From Undaria pinnatifida (Eukaryota; Sar; Phaeophyceae; Laminariales; Alariaceae), in contig JABAKD010000010.1 of the NCBI GenBank assembly GCA_012845835.1, positions 12,558,473 through 12,622,472 of the forward strand: a stretch of DNA of 64,000 nt, in the 5' to 3' direction. The notes under the pieces are model-generated. The model did not search any database. It was not told the origin of the DNA and saw nothing but the letters and a program-made list of their open reading frames with translations. A program made the position numbers and the translations under genes. Position 1 is the stretch's first letter, and every line of letters starts with the position of its first letter. Positions 1 to 10,904 of the stretch are shown in pieces.

Positions 1-740
1 ACGTGGTATCCACTGCGGGCTGTCAGTTCGTAGCTGCAATATGTAGTGCTGGGCACGGCCGCTGCGTTCTGCAGTTCTTCTGCCAGGCCTTATTGCGTCG
101 CCCCCGTCAGCGTCTTCGTGTGCGTTATGCACCGGGGTTCTTTTGATGCTTTGGCGTACTACCGGTGTGTATTTTTTTTGGGGGGTCTTTCATGAACGTT
201 TGCAACTTCAAACATACCCTGTCGAGCAAGCTGGAGTATACATCGTGTGGAGCGTTTCCAGTCCTGAGAGTTTCTCGACGTGCCGCTGACGTTCGAGGTG
301 CCTCGTATAACCGCCATGATGATGGCGAACCCCATATTGCGCCGTCGCATGCCCGAGGTTCTTGTTGTCCCGGTTCCAGATCCTCGCAACTCGTACTCAA
401 CTCGTACTCATACAGCAGTCCCGGCTGGAGGACTTCTTCTGTGATGGTGACCACACTGGTTTCGTAGTTGCGCCGACCTGAATCTCATTTCTCTTCCTCT
501 TGTCTTGCACCAGGTGGCGAAATCCATGGTTGATAACCTGTGGCTGGTTCATCTGAAGGAGGATATGTTGGTCTTGGAATGAAATTCGAATGGTGGTGAA
601 GGCTGCTCAGAAGGCCGGCAAATGGTTCGACGAGTAGAGGAGGGAGCCGAGTTTTTCATGCGGAAATGGCATGAGAAGAAGAGACGCAGAGCTGCAGAGC
701 GACGCGCAAAGGCCGCGGCAGCGCCATCCACCGTCGGCAT
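1..740. other. No recognised gene
   Basis: Mixed-composition sequence. Short open frames overlap on both strands, but none shows a domain, splice signals or repeat relationship I recognise. A T/G tract near 170-186 and an AG-rich stretch near 650-720 lead into the G-rich satellite. I see nothing I can annotate. Confidence 0.5.
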
Positions 741-748
741 CTCTACGC

Positions 749-1228
749 GGCCGGGGGGAGGGGGTAGGGGGGGAGGGGGTAGGGGGAAATGGGGTAGGGG
801 GGGAGGGGGTAGGGGGGGAGGGGGGTAGGGGGGGAGGGGGTAGGGAGGGAGGGGGTAGGGGGGGAGGGGGTAGGGGGGGAGGGGGTAAGGGGGGAGGGGG
901 TAAGGGGGGAGGGGGTAAGGGGGGAGGGGGTAGGGGGGGAGGGGGTAGGGGGGTAGGGGGTAGGGGGGTAGGGGGTAGGGGGGGAGGGGGTAGGGGGGGA
1001 GGGGTAGGGAGGGAGGGGGTAGGGGGGGAGGGGGTAGGGGGGTAGGGGGTAGGGGGGTAGCGGGTAGGGAGGGAGGGGGAAGGGGGGGAGGGGGTAGGGG
1101 GGTAGGGGGGAGGGGGGTAGGGGGGAGGGGGGGAGCGGGGGAAGGGGGGAGGGGGGAGAGGGGGAGGGGGTAGGGGGGAAGGGAGTAGGGGGGGAGGGGG
1201 GGAGGGGGGTGGGGGGGAGAAGGGGGGG
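749..1228. repeat. G-rich minisatellite (GGGGGTAGGGGGGGA-type)
   Basis: About 480 bp of near-perfect tandem units of G-runs (5-7 G) separated by TA or A, with almost no cytosine on the plus strand. Almost every stretch of about 25 bp has four or more G-runs, so G-quadruplex formation is likely. The minus strand reads as an open proline/leucine/tyrosine frame (PPYPL repeats) only because of the repeat. I do not regard that as a gene. Confidence 0.9.
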
Positions 1229-1429
1229 CGTCCTGCCCAAGAGACTGGAGTCTGCGTCTGGCCATCATCGTGTTGAAATTTGTGGGCCTTCCAATGGCCG
1301 TCACAAGTTAGCATAAGGCCGCCCTGACTTCTTCGCCTTGTTGCGTTCTCTCCCCAGTGCCATTGATGCACTTGATACCCTCTAAGAGCCCAATGCCGTC
1401 TTTAGTCAGTTTCTAGGGTCTGCTATTAT

Positions 1430-1860
1430 TATAAATATAAAAATACACTGCAGCTGTGAGATCGAAGATTTTGTCGAAACTCATCTTTGCAAGCTGTGTG
1501 GGATACTCCTATCGCGCGTATTACGGGTTGTGTGTCCTCATTAAGGATAGAGGTCGGCGACTCCCCTTGCAACTACAGTGTAGCTATCAGGGTCAACAGG
1601 GTGATGTTAGTCAATCTGTGCGCGGGAACTATAAAACCCGTTTTTGAGGGGGACAAAATCTGACAGCTGTGGAAGGAAATGCATCAGTTTATCAAGTGAA
1701 TCCTGTAAGTCGAATAACCGGTGAGAGGAGGGCGGAGTTTTTAAGGACGTAGGGACCTGGGTTTGATCAAGAGGGAGCGAGGGGGGAGGGGGGGCGGGGG
1801 GCGGGCGGGGCAGCTCAATCTGTGCGTGGAAACTATAAATCCTTCAAGGGGATAAATATA
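1430..1860 (+). repeat. Dispersed repeat family R1, copy 1
   Basis: About 430 bp that recurs in inverted orientation at about 25,960-26,410 and in the same orientation at about 48,314-48,570. Shared landmarks are a CAGCTGTGAGATCGAA block, a TTTGCAAGCTGTGTG block and a CTGTGCGC..AACTATAAA block. A partial second copy of its right half follows directly at 1,820-1,940. No open frame or terminal motif identifies the transposon class. It may be a non-autonomous element. Confidence 0.75.
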
Positions 1861-1944
1861 CCTGACGGTTTTGGAAGGAATGCACCAGTTTATCATGTAT
1901 ATCCTGTAAGTCGTACAACCAGTGAGGAGAGGGCGGAGCGCTCG

Positions 1945-2005
1945 AGGGGGTTGGGGGGGGGGGGGGGGGGCGGGGAGGGGGGGGGAGGGGGGGGGGGGGG
2001 GGCGA
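1945..2005 (+). repeat. Poly-G tract at the end of repeat R1
   Basis: A nearly uninterrupted G tract of about 60 bp closes the R1 repeat. Matching C-runs accompany the inverted R1-like sequences at 25.2-26.1 kb, so the homopolymer appears to travel with the repeat family. Its exact length should not be trusted. Confidence 0.7.
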
Positions 2006-2154
2006 AAGGGTTTTTTAAGCAACATCTTTAGGTCGCATAGATGTAGAGGTTTGCTATACGCGTGGTGCTAGGTCTAGGCAATGGTGCGGGTGGTGGGAAA
2101 GGAGGGGGCCTTGGGGAGGGGGGGAGGGGGAGGGTGAATTGCAGCTCTGCTTTT

Positions 2155-2312
2155 ATGACGTTTTTTCTTTTTTCTCGTCCTTGCTTCCTCTTGTCTTGTC
2201 TTTTCTTTCTTTTCTTTTTTTTGTTTTCTTTACTTTCCTTTTTTCCTTTTTTTTCTTTCCTTTTCTTTCCTTTCCTTTCCTTCCCTTCCCTTTCCTGTCC
2301 TTTCTCCAATTG
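2155..2312 (+). repeat. Polypyrimidine (T/C) tract
   Basis: About 155 bp of almost pure TTTC/TTCC units, grading from T-rich to CTTTCC-rich. It is low complexity and could form a triplex. No gene is supported. Confidence 0.8.
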
Positions 2313-2712
2313 ACTTGCGTCTGACGTGCGTATGCGTAGTGATAGATACTGCGTGTAATATATACGTGGTAGTCTTTCTTGGGTGGCAAACGGTATAATA
2401 GTCGTTTTTTCCACGCGCGAGAAGTGAGACGTATGCACCAGTATGCACCTGGCACATCGTAGGCTGATTCCCGATTTCACTTTTTTTCAAGTTTCTGGCG
2501 GAGGCATGAATTGCGTCAGCTGTGATATGTACGTGTAACACCTTTGGTTTTGTTTGTGTTTTTCCCTGGGGTATTCCTCAGCTCCAGAGTGACTGGAGCC
2601 TGTCCTGTGACCACGGACTTGATTGTGCGAGTTAATGTGAGAACAACAAATGCAAACCTGTTGAAATTCTGGTGTCCTACATTTTTGTGTCTGTCTCCAT
2701 GGATGGAAGGAT

Positions 2713-2737
2713 CTAACCCTAACCCTAACCCCAACCC
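2713..2737 (-). repeat. Interstitial telomeric repeat (CCCTAA)n
   Basis: Three to four CCCTAA units with a degenerate CCCCAA end. They match the TTAGGG-type telomere repeat in the complementary orientation. A G-strand counterpart lies at 46,649-46,680. Confidence 0.75.
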
Positions 2738-3249
2738 ATACGAAAAATACCGATGACTGCCCCCTGATGACGTCACGGGGGTGAAATGGTTGAAAAAACA
2801 CATTAATGCAACTGCAACAATGTGTAACTCTGTAAAATTCGCTGGCTGCGGCGTAATGTAGAACCTGGGGCTCCTTGGCAAGAGTTCCCTTGTTTTTGCG
2901 CGAGTGTGCGTCTTCTGCTTGTTGTGTATAGTGTGATGCGGTGTGTGTTCTTAACCGTATGTAAGGTGTCGGCGACGAACGTATACCGATCACCAAGACA
3001 ACTGATTGACGCAATCTGACGAGTAATTCACTGGGTGGAAACGAGCACTAAAGAGTGAGCGGAGTTAATGATCAGATGCCACACATTCATTGGTGTATGG
3101 TTCCGATGAAAGAAAATATCCATTCATTGGTATCGCGTGGAAACGCTTTCATTTCTGGTCTGATAAGACCGGTGATTGTGGCAAAAAATGGAATGGAATG
3201 ATTAGTGTCAGGGGCTTCTCGTGAGACCTGATACGATGACTGCATATTC

Positions 3250-3540
3250 AACTTCTGCAATAAAAATTCCAAAATATAGAAGACTAATAAAAAAAATGGA
3301 AAAAAAATCAAGAATCGATTTGGCAGAAACCAAACTTGAGGAAACAGTTGAAAAATTCAGAAATAAATACCTGAAAAAAAACAACTTCCGCAAACGAAAA
3401 AAGAAAAAAGAAGATAGAGTAGAGAAAAAAAGAAAGCACTCTAAAATCGGGTTGGTAGGAACCGAAAGTTTAAAGAAACAAACTGTTGAAATTAAGACAT
3501 GAAAAAAAGGAAAAAAAAAAAACAGAAAAAAAGGTGAAGG
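3250..3540 (+). repeat. A-rich purine tract
   Basis: About 290 bp dominated by AAAAAG/GAAAAA. The Lys/Glu-rich open frame across it (about 93 residues) follows from composition and shows no domain. The flanking 2,740-3,250 and 3,540-4,200 contain no recognisable feature. Confidence 0.5.
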
Positions 3541-4217
3541 AAGAAGCCAAAGAACAGCTGGACCGTTCCGCAAGTAATGGAAGCAGGCGGTGTTCAAATG
3601 TGGGAGGTCTTGAGAGGTCAGAGGGATGTACTAAAACGAACCCGCTCACAAAAACCAAAAAATAAATAATAAGTAAGTGTAAATCCGACAACAGAATAAA
3701 TGTATGGGTAGCATATGATAGTCAGTACTACTGCGACATTGCTTGACTCGCTCGTAGCACGTTACAGATCCACTGTATACCCCTGGTACTGCTACAGTTG
3801 TGTGTTGGTTTGTGCTTGCGGACAAGTCTGATGAATTGGTTCGTGTTGGTGGGGTAACGGTAGCATCTGTGGAGACTCATGGTATCCCGAAAGAGTACAA
3901 TCAATTGGTATGACATGCGATCGTCCATCCGGGGTCACGTATTTATACCAAAATATGACAGTGGGGCAAGCCCCCTACGTCAGTCTGCGTCGATTTATAT
4001 TTAGGATCATATCTACATATTCTTCTCTTCTTCTCCCGTCATGATGGCCTCACGGGTGTCGAGACTCTTCTCCTCGTGATCGAGCCCGGCCAGCCTGCAC
4101 CCCGGCAACAACTGTTTTATCGTTTACTGTGGTTATGACGTTTCGCACCTCGGATAACATACCACTAAACGTTCAATATCAATCTTCCGGTTGAGCGTAT
4201 GTTTTTCGTAACGTTAC

Positions 4218-4271
4218 TGTTGAGGTATTAGTGGGGTATTAGTACGTTTGACCACTTACAAAAGGTTAACA
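4218..4271 (+). repeat. 54-bp TGTTGAG..TTAACA unit
   Basis: A short sequence starting TGTTGAGG and ending GGTTAACA. A near-identical copy lies in inverted orientation at 6,970-7,018, inside the rearranged gypsy copy, where it replaces about 1 kb of element sequence. The TGTT..AACA ends resemble LTR termini, so it may be a miniature LTR-like remnant. That is inference. Confidence 0.5.
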
Positions 4272-4458
4272 AATAGCTTACCCAAACTAAGCCCTATAAC
4301 ACTTTCCCCCTGAAACGGCGGGATAGCAGGTCGGCCGGATATACGGGCGGACCTGTCAATTATCCAAGCCGTTTCATTCCCTGGGTATACCGGGGAGAGT
4401 ATTTTTCGAGTTCGCAATAGACTATAGTCTACATGGGGAAAGTCTGAAAAAGTTTATT

Positions 4459-4520
4459 ATGGCGGATGTTGGATTTGAACCCACGACCCAAAAAACCCAT
4501 GGTCTGTCGACGACGCCATT
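4459..4520 (-). other. tRNA-like tail / PBS-like sequence beside an LTR
   Basis: Read on the minus strand, the bases just outside the LTR end are TGGCGTCGTCGAC. This is almost the 17-base primer binding site of copy B, with the same two-base spacer after the LTR. Further on comes a T-arm-like GGGTTCAAATCC. It may be the start of a second element's interior, or a degenerate tRNA sequence next to which the element landed. Confidence 0.35.
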
Positions 4521-4790
4521 TGTTAGGTTATTGGGTGGGGACACAGAGTGCCCCTTGCAGGTCTGTCAATTGAGCAGGTCCTCGGAGAGGACTCACTTTG
4601 TTTGCCTTCGTAGAGCCGTAGCTTTATTCGATTCCACCAGAGCCCCGGATGACTTCTGAGATCGGAGGCAAGTGCCTCCGATCTATTTCCTAACTTTCCC
4701 GGATATTAAACGCCAACCTTATCATACGAAACCCATCCAAAGGATCTTAAATTCGGATAATTACAGGCATTTCGAGGCCGTATCTTAACA
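4521..4790 (-). repeat. LTR of gypsy copy A (minus strand)
   Basis: 270 bp with TGTTAG..TTAACA ends, clearly homologous to the 268-bp LTRs of copy B but with many substitutions. The internal hairpin formed by two GGAGGC/GCCTCC arms is kept. On its high-coordinate side comes AGGGTGGG (complement), the polypurine tract that precedes a 3' LTR. So it serves as the 3' LTR of the minus-strand fragment. Confidence 0.9.
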
Positions 4791-6586
4791 CTAGCCCACC
4801 CTGATGAGTCACATATGCAGAAAAATGGGAGATTCGGGGAAACTCCGGCTCTACGAAGTAGACCATGAGTCGAAGATGCGGCTCCTCAAAACCCACTCCC
4901 ACACCTCTAACGGTCTGGCTATGGACCATAAAGACGCGAAGAAAAACAGTTGAAAGAAACGCAGACCTTAAAACAAGGCAAACGTCACCCACCAAAAACC
5001 TGTCGCGTGCCGCCGGTATGGCGGGGGGGGGGGGAAGAAAAGGCTCTAGAAACTGCCGCATACCGCCGGTGTGGCGGGTGGCGCAGGAAAGGCTCTACGG
5101 CAAACCAACCACAGAAAAGGCACTATGGCGAGGCGAGCCCTCGTCGATATGGAGGGGAACACAGGCGCTAACACAAGGGAGAAGTCATGCGAAAAATGTC
5201 CCCCGGGCCATCAGCATGGCGGGGGGTTAGATGAGGAAACGACAAATACCCGGGATGGAAGGTGGCAACACCTACAGCCCCGCTAGGGGGGGAAGTGATT
5301 AGCCGAAAAAACAAAGTAGAACAAATACAACACACAAAAGATAAAATATGACACACAGACCCGTACGTCGCCCTGTACCACGTTACGCGCGAACAGGGTA
5401 CCCTGGTCGCCCCCCGGCTCTGAGCTGAGGAGGGCGTCGGCAGGGCGAAATTGAACAACGACGAAAAAGCAACAGCCCTGCGCCTCAGATAGCGGCGTTT
5501 TACCCGAACCCTGGCCCCGCACTGAGCAGGGGGTTCGGCAGGACAAAAAAAAAAATGATGGGAAGAACCGCCCCAAAACCCGACGAAGACTTTCAGGACA
5601 CTACGAACAACCCAAATACAAAGACTCAAACCTCATAAAATCCAAAAATTGAAGAACTATCGAGGAGCGGTGGCGGCTTGAAAGTCAACTGGCCACGATC
5701 GCGCCTCGAGATTCATCTACGTTACGTTGGATTCCACGAGGTAACGCACTGACGATGTGAACTTGCAGGCACCAAGAGCCTCGTACAACTCCCGTCGAAG
5801 TCGTGTAGCGCGCCGCCGAAAGATGAAGTTTAATCGGTCCGGGGTCGTCCAGAAAGCGGACTAGGTATACCTTGTCCTCGGTGGTGCTCGCGCTTTTTTT
5901 TCCAAGCCACCATAACCCATCGTCTCCCTTGTCTCAAAAGTGGACACTATTAGGAAGTACTGTGTCGTGGTAGCGACGGAGCCAATCGGCAAGGGGAGCA
6001 CAGGCGTAGCCCTGCGCTAGGAAACGTTCCCCGTTGTTGCGGGAGAGCTCGCGCTGTGCCGCCCCGATCTGCATTCGGCGGTAGAGGCGGTTGGTTTGGC
6101 GGAGAGGTGGAGATCCATTTGTCGCTCCCAGGAAGGTTCGGAGAGTCCCGTCCAATGCGTCTTGTATAGCACCGCGATGACGCCACCTCGCCCCCGTACC
6201 GACTGATGACCAGTGATCTGCTCCACCTCCAGCCGTTGTAGGGGAGTACGTCGTCTTGAGTGACGTGGTACGGCGGGGACTTCTTGGGAAAATTGTAGAG
6301 CACGTACTGCGTCAGCCCCGCCGGTAGATATTTGGGCATGTCCCCGCTGTCGTGGGGGTTGGCACAGGGTTTGCAGCGCTCGATGGCCACATGCCGACGA
6401 GCGTCCCAATCGGGCAGGTCGGAAGGGAGATCCAAATAGAGGAGGTTGCTCCCGAGCGGCGAACCGTCCAGGGTCTCGGCGGCGGAGCAGGGACCGACGT
6501 CCAGGACCTTGTACGGGCCCGTCCAGTTAAGCGCGAGTTTGGCCTTGAGTACCTTGGCGTCGGCGTTCGCCTTCAAACCCTGGCGG
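4791..6586 (-). mobile_element. Ty3/gypsy copy A, minus-strand 3' fragment
   Basis: This is the reverse complement of copy B positions about 22,133-23,942: 3' untranslated region, integrase C-terminal half and the LTR. It ends at a TGGCGG hexamer (6,581-6,586) where the sequence switches, without a spacer, into a plus-strand fragment of the same family. The segment between the chromodomain and the downstream Arg-rich part carries a deletion relative to copy B. Confidence 0.85.
5934..6576 (-). pseudogene. Integrase C-terminal fragment (GPY and chromodomain), gypsy copy A
   Basis: The open frame matches the C-terminal third of the copy B integrase. It begins at the segment before the GPY module (LNWTGPYKVL) and runs into the sequence ahead of the chromodomain, then loses frame at the chromodomain itself and continues with shifted residues. 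The catalytic core is missing because the fragment starts downstream of it. With no promoter, no N-terminus and a broken frame, it cannot encode a functional integrase. Confidence 0.8.
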
Positions 6587-7024
6587 TCGATTTGAGGTGT
6601 GGGAAGGCCAACACTAAAACACCGAGATCTTTTGCGAGGCTCGATCCGGTGTTTGCTCGCGATAACAGCGGGCGCTCTGTCCTTTTTTCCATCAAGGAGG
6701 AGTCGACAAGATTAGCTACCTCGTCTCCATTCTCCAAGAGGCATAACGGAAAAGAACCTCCTCGGGTAAAAACATTATTGCCACTTCCCCGAGCCCCGCT
6801 CCAGAATACGCCCACAGGGTCTACGGCCCCTGCTTCGTCTTTTAACACGCTAACCCACGTGTTTCAGGCTGCGTTTGCCCCAGTGGCACAGAAAGAAAAT
6901 CCGACACTGCGCGATGGGCCAGTGGTGACGCCACGGCCTCCAGCCTGATTAGCTGGACGCTATTCCCCTACCTTTTGCAAGTGGTCAAACGGACTAATAC
7001 CCCACTAATACCTTAACATCATCA

Positions 7025-7330
7025 TGTCGTCGCCTACGCAAACGCATCGGCCGAGGCGTTCTCAACTTTGACTCCGGTGCTGGCGACAGGGAGAAGCAAA
7101 ACGCCGTGTTATCTGGCACCTACGCCAAATTCACGCAGAATCCAGCCATAAAAAAAATCACCTTTTGAGCTCTGACAACAAGCGCCTGGCTGAATCCAGC
7201 CCTCTGGACCCAGTGTGGGGCATTGGTCGCCGGGAGGATGGTCCCAGCGCCAACAACCCATGCAAGGGGAGAGAAAAACTGGCCCGGTGAGGCGTTTTCT
7301 GCCGTTCGCGAAGTTATTCGCGACAATGAG
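7025..7330 (+). pseudogene. NADAR-domain C-terminal remnant, gypsy copy A
   Basis: Corresponds to the second half of the NADAR-like domain of copy B. The conserved KFTQNP region is followed, after a frame change in an eight-A run, by the LAESSPL..WGIG block. After another frame change come GEKN and a C-terminal helix with FSAVR. The N-terminal half with the EQYMM motif was removed by the 54-bp replacement, so no active protein is expected. Confidence 0.7.
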
Positions 7331-7764
7331 ACCGGGTCGGCGCACCCGGCCTCCCCTAGTCGGTTTCGCACCTGCACTGCGAATGCAAGAACCAAAACAT
7401 CTCGTCCGCGCCGCGGCCGGGCCGTTAACAGCGGCCAGCGCTCGCAAAGCTTCCCCTTCCGACCTATTTCTCGGGCGCGTTGGCCAACTAAAAGCCGTGG
7501 AGTTTTGAAGATAGCTTCTGGCGTCGGCCCTGACCTTGTGCTGTCAGAACACGGCCCCTGTTTCGTCGAGGGTACTGTGATGGTGGACGACGTTTCGCTC
7601 TCTATGAAAATCGTGTATACCAGTCGAGCAACGCTCGAGTCGGAGAGCCACTGGACTCCTCTAGATTTGGGAACGGCAGCATTGTTTGGGCTCCCAAACG
7701 CCTCCGAGGGTACTTTGGGGAACAAAGTTCCGCACATCCTCCGGCCACAAGACACAGGAGAGCA

Positions 7765-8605
7765 TTGGCAAAGTGGGGACCCTCAATGCACGAGTCCAGC
7801 GGTAGCTTGAATTCGTCACCGCGTTCGATTGCAAACTCGAGTACCGCAAAGGCAGCGCCAACGGCATCGCCGATTTTTCTGGCCCGTTTTCCAGAGCCTG
7901 CTACGGAGTACGACCGCAGTGGCTTGACAAACTTTAAGCCCGTAGGATTGACAAGCCCCAACCCCGTTGGAGATAGCGGTATCTACCTCCTACGGACCCG
8001 CGGGCTGCGCGCTCCCTCCTCGCCGATCCCAGGGGTCGGTTTGGGTGGACTCGCGCCCCTCGCCGAAAGCACTGTCTTGGGTGGGCTCGTGCCCCACATG
8101 ACAGCACTGTTTTTTGGGTGGACTCGAACCCCTCGCCGAAAGCACTGTCTTGGTTGGGCTCGTGCCCCGCACTAAACATGCTGCCTTGGGTGGGCTCCCT
8201 CTCACCCCTACCGCATTTCACGCTTTTCGCACACACGAGCCATGTATAGGGATTAACGGCCTTTCTGCTTCCCCGGGGAGATTCGTCGCTCGTGTTTCTG
8301 CCTCCGTCGCCACTACCGAAGGCTGTACAGGCCGCGGGTCGATTTCGCCTGCCGCTAGCACCGTTTTCGCTTCGGTTTTTGCCATACCCATCGGCGGCGG
8401 CACGGGCTCCGCAGAAGCCCTGGCTGCAGCGACGCCCATCGCACAGCCGACTTATCTATCCCGGAGTTCTATACAGGAGACGGCCCCCGCCGCGACCATC
8501 GGTTCGACTGTGTCCATGTCTGCCTTGCTTGGCACTCCAGCTCCTCCGTCGTTGACGACGCGCCGACGAACAGCGACAGCAACGGGAAATGCACCCCCGC
8601 TGTAG
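7765..8605 (+). pseudogene. RNase H tail and repeat linker, gypsy copy A
   Basis: Around 7,790-7,880 one frame encodes the typical gypsy RNase H end (LEYRKGSANGIADF), as in copy B. It is followed by the Ser/Thr/Pro-rich linker with 36-bp repeats (about 8,040-8,185) that encode GGL-P-E-S-T-units. One unit carries a T-run expansion that shifts the frame. No reverse transcriptase precedes it. Confidence 0.6.
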
Positions 8606-8775
8606 ATTACGGATTCGGGCCCGACGGGGCTCCTCGGCCATCTTCCAGACGACTTACAACCCCGCCGCGAGTCCCATGGCCGCGGCCGACCCCGTCGACA
8701 GCCGCGACTCATGCTCCTGCCGCTCCTCCTGACCCCGCGGTACTGATCTCATCCGACCGCGACCATGCAGAGCCT

Positions 8776-10577
8776 ATGGAAACTCCTCTCCTACGGCTCA
8801 CGCCTTTCTCTGGTGAAAGGCCAACTGCGCCTACAAGGTCGGACGCCCTCGGCGACGCTGCTGAATTGCCGTTCGCTGATCCCGTCGCGCGTTATTCGCA
8901 TGCCCATTGGAAGCGAGAGCAGCACGCTGAGCTGACGTGCCACGCCACGATGCGTTACATCTCTATCAGCCGGCCGTCGGTCCTGCCGCCCGACTTTTTG
9001 GCGTGCTACCTCTCGCTCAAGCGTCCATCCCTCTCAGACATCAAAGAGCTGGCGGGTAAGGGTCGACTACATACAACCGACGACGACATTGTCCTACTCG
9101 TCCGTAACCCGGCACTGCCGCCAACAAGGTCTGACAAACCCAACTCTGTGGGGCGAGCTGCTTGCTTGCTAAACGACGAGCCAGTTCGCATCTACGTTTC
9201 CCTGCTCATGCGCCCTTGGATCATGCAAGCTTGTCACTCGACGGCATCTTGTCACCTTGGCACCACCCGCACGTTGCGCATGCTGGAGCGGTTTTATTGG
9301 CGGATTGGCATGAATGTGTGCACCCGGTGGTGGCTTCGCCACTGCTTGAAGCGCCAAGTGCGGAAAAACCCACGGCTGACTGTCCGCTGGCCCATCATCT
9401 CAATGCCTCTACCGGAAGGTTCAGGTGTCGCCGTCAGTGTTGACTACTTCTGCTCCTTCTGGTCACACCACGAGGCAACATCTGTATCCTGCTGTTCACC
9501 GATCGCTTCAGTCGTCGGGCCGACATGTTCCCGGTCACTGCCGCTGAGTTCACCGCGGAGGGTACAGCCAATATCCTGGTGAACCAATACATCCCCTTGT
9601 GGGGGTGCCCGCGCACCATACTCTCGGTCAACGGACTGCAGTTCTGCTCCAAGCTTTTACGAGCTGTATATCAGCTGTTGGGTGTGCACAAGCTTGCTAC
9701 TAGCTCCTATCATCCCAACTGTATCGGCGGCGTTGGGCGGGTAAACCACACTATAGCCCAAATGCTGGCAATGGTCGTCAACGAGCGACAAGACGATTGG
9801 GACTTGCATCTGCCCCACCTCGAATTCGCTTACAACAAGTCAGTCAGCGCGGCGACGGGTATAGCGCCCAACGAGGTTCACATGGGCAGACTCCCACGGC
9901 TCCTCCTGACGGTTTTCGACCGCACTGGCGTCGTGGGACACCAGAGTCTAGCCCACGACCACCTGGCCTGTTGCGACTTGGTCACCGACCGGCAACAGCG
10001 CGCGAACGACATTGTCCAAGCACACCACGCCCTCACCGTTTCTCGTGTTAACCGCAGAAACTCCGCCCTCGCCGACGCGCTGCGTCCAGCACCTAACTTA
10101 GCTACGGGTGGTTGGGCATGGGTGTATAATTTTGCCTCTACCATCCGCTAGGGTGTGAAGGCGAACACCGACGCCAAGGTACTCAAGGCCAACCTCGCGC
10201 TTAACTGGACGGGCCCGTACAAGATCCTGGCAGTCGGTCCCTGCTCCGCCGCCGAAACCTCGGACGGTTCGCCGCTCGGGAGCAACCTCCTCTATTTGGA
10301 TCTCCCTTCCGACCTGCCCGGTTCGGACGCTCGTCTGCGAGTGACCATCGAGCGCTGCAAACCCTGCGCCACCCCCCACGACAGCTGGGACATGCCCAAA
10401 TATCTACCGGCGGGGCTGACGCAGTACGTGCTCAACAATTTTTCCAAGAAATCCCCACCGTATCACGTCACCCGAGACGACGTTTCGACCCCCCTACAAC
10501 GGCTGGATGTAGAGCAGATCACCGGTCATCAGTCGGTACGGGGGCGAGGTGGCGTCATCGCGGTGCTATACAAGACG
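8776..10577 (+). pseudogene. Integrase remnant, gypsy copy A
   Basis: Homologue of the copy B integrase. The N-terminal linker is better preserved than in copy B. The zinc-binding HHCC motif has lost a cysteine (CLKC reads CLKR). The core is frameshifted right after the first catalytic aspartate (VDYF). The second aspartate is Val (SVNGLQF) and the catalytic glutamate is Gly (GGVGRVNH). A TAG stop interrupts the frame near 10,149, before the GPY module. All three catalytic regions are damaged, so this is a dead copy. Confidence 0.85.
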
Positions 10578-10904
10578 TACATTCATCCGCGCCTCACGCT
10601 CAGTTCTATCCGTGGCTAGTGGGATTAATACTAGAGCTTCTCCAATACAAGTGAATGATCAACGTGAAATCTGCCTAGTAGAGAAATCTGAAAGAGGGTG
10701 GCCTGTGTTGTAAACAGCCCCCTAATATTACAATACCTCGACGCGGACACTTTTTATAGACAAAAGCCGCGAGGGGGAACGTTGAAATTCCCAAACGTCC
10801 ATCGCAACCTCGTTTTTAGACCCCCAAAGCAGTTTTCTCAGCGTACATCAATATGTTTTGCGAATATGCACAACAGGCCACCCCCCCCCAACCACTGTAA
10901 ACTA
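10578..10904. other. Flank of the satellite; short dispersed repeat
   Basis: No gene seen. The stretch about 10,645-10,725 (CTGCCTAGTAGAGA..GGGTGGCCTGTGT..AACAGCCC) is similar to 50,490-50,575, so at least part is a dispersed repeat. Confidence 0.4.

Larger units (their letters stand above)
6581..10577 (+). mobile_element. Ty3/gypsy copy A, plus-strand middle fragment
   Basis: Colinear with copy B from 17,521 to about 22,575, with two differences. A 54-bp TGTT..AACA unit (6,970-7,018, inverted) replaces roughly 17,905-18,990, which removes the 230-bp repeats and the N-terminal half of the NADAR domain. The fragment also stops abruptly inside the chromodomain at 10,577. The left end is joined head-to-head to the minus fragment at a TGGCGG microhomology. 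The interval equivalent to copy B 22,133-22,575 is therefore present twice in copy A, in opposite orientations. Confidence 0.85.

Noticed and set aside
549-1371. Pro/Leu/Tyr-rich open frames of about 250 residues on the minus strand
   Set aside because: They exist only because the G-rich minisatellite has no stop codons; several frames are open at once and no splice or start signals are seen.
3221-3502. Lys/Glu-rich 93-residue protein
   Set aside because: Encoded by an A-rich purine tract; composition alone explains the frame.
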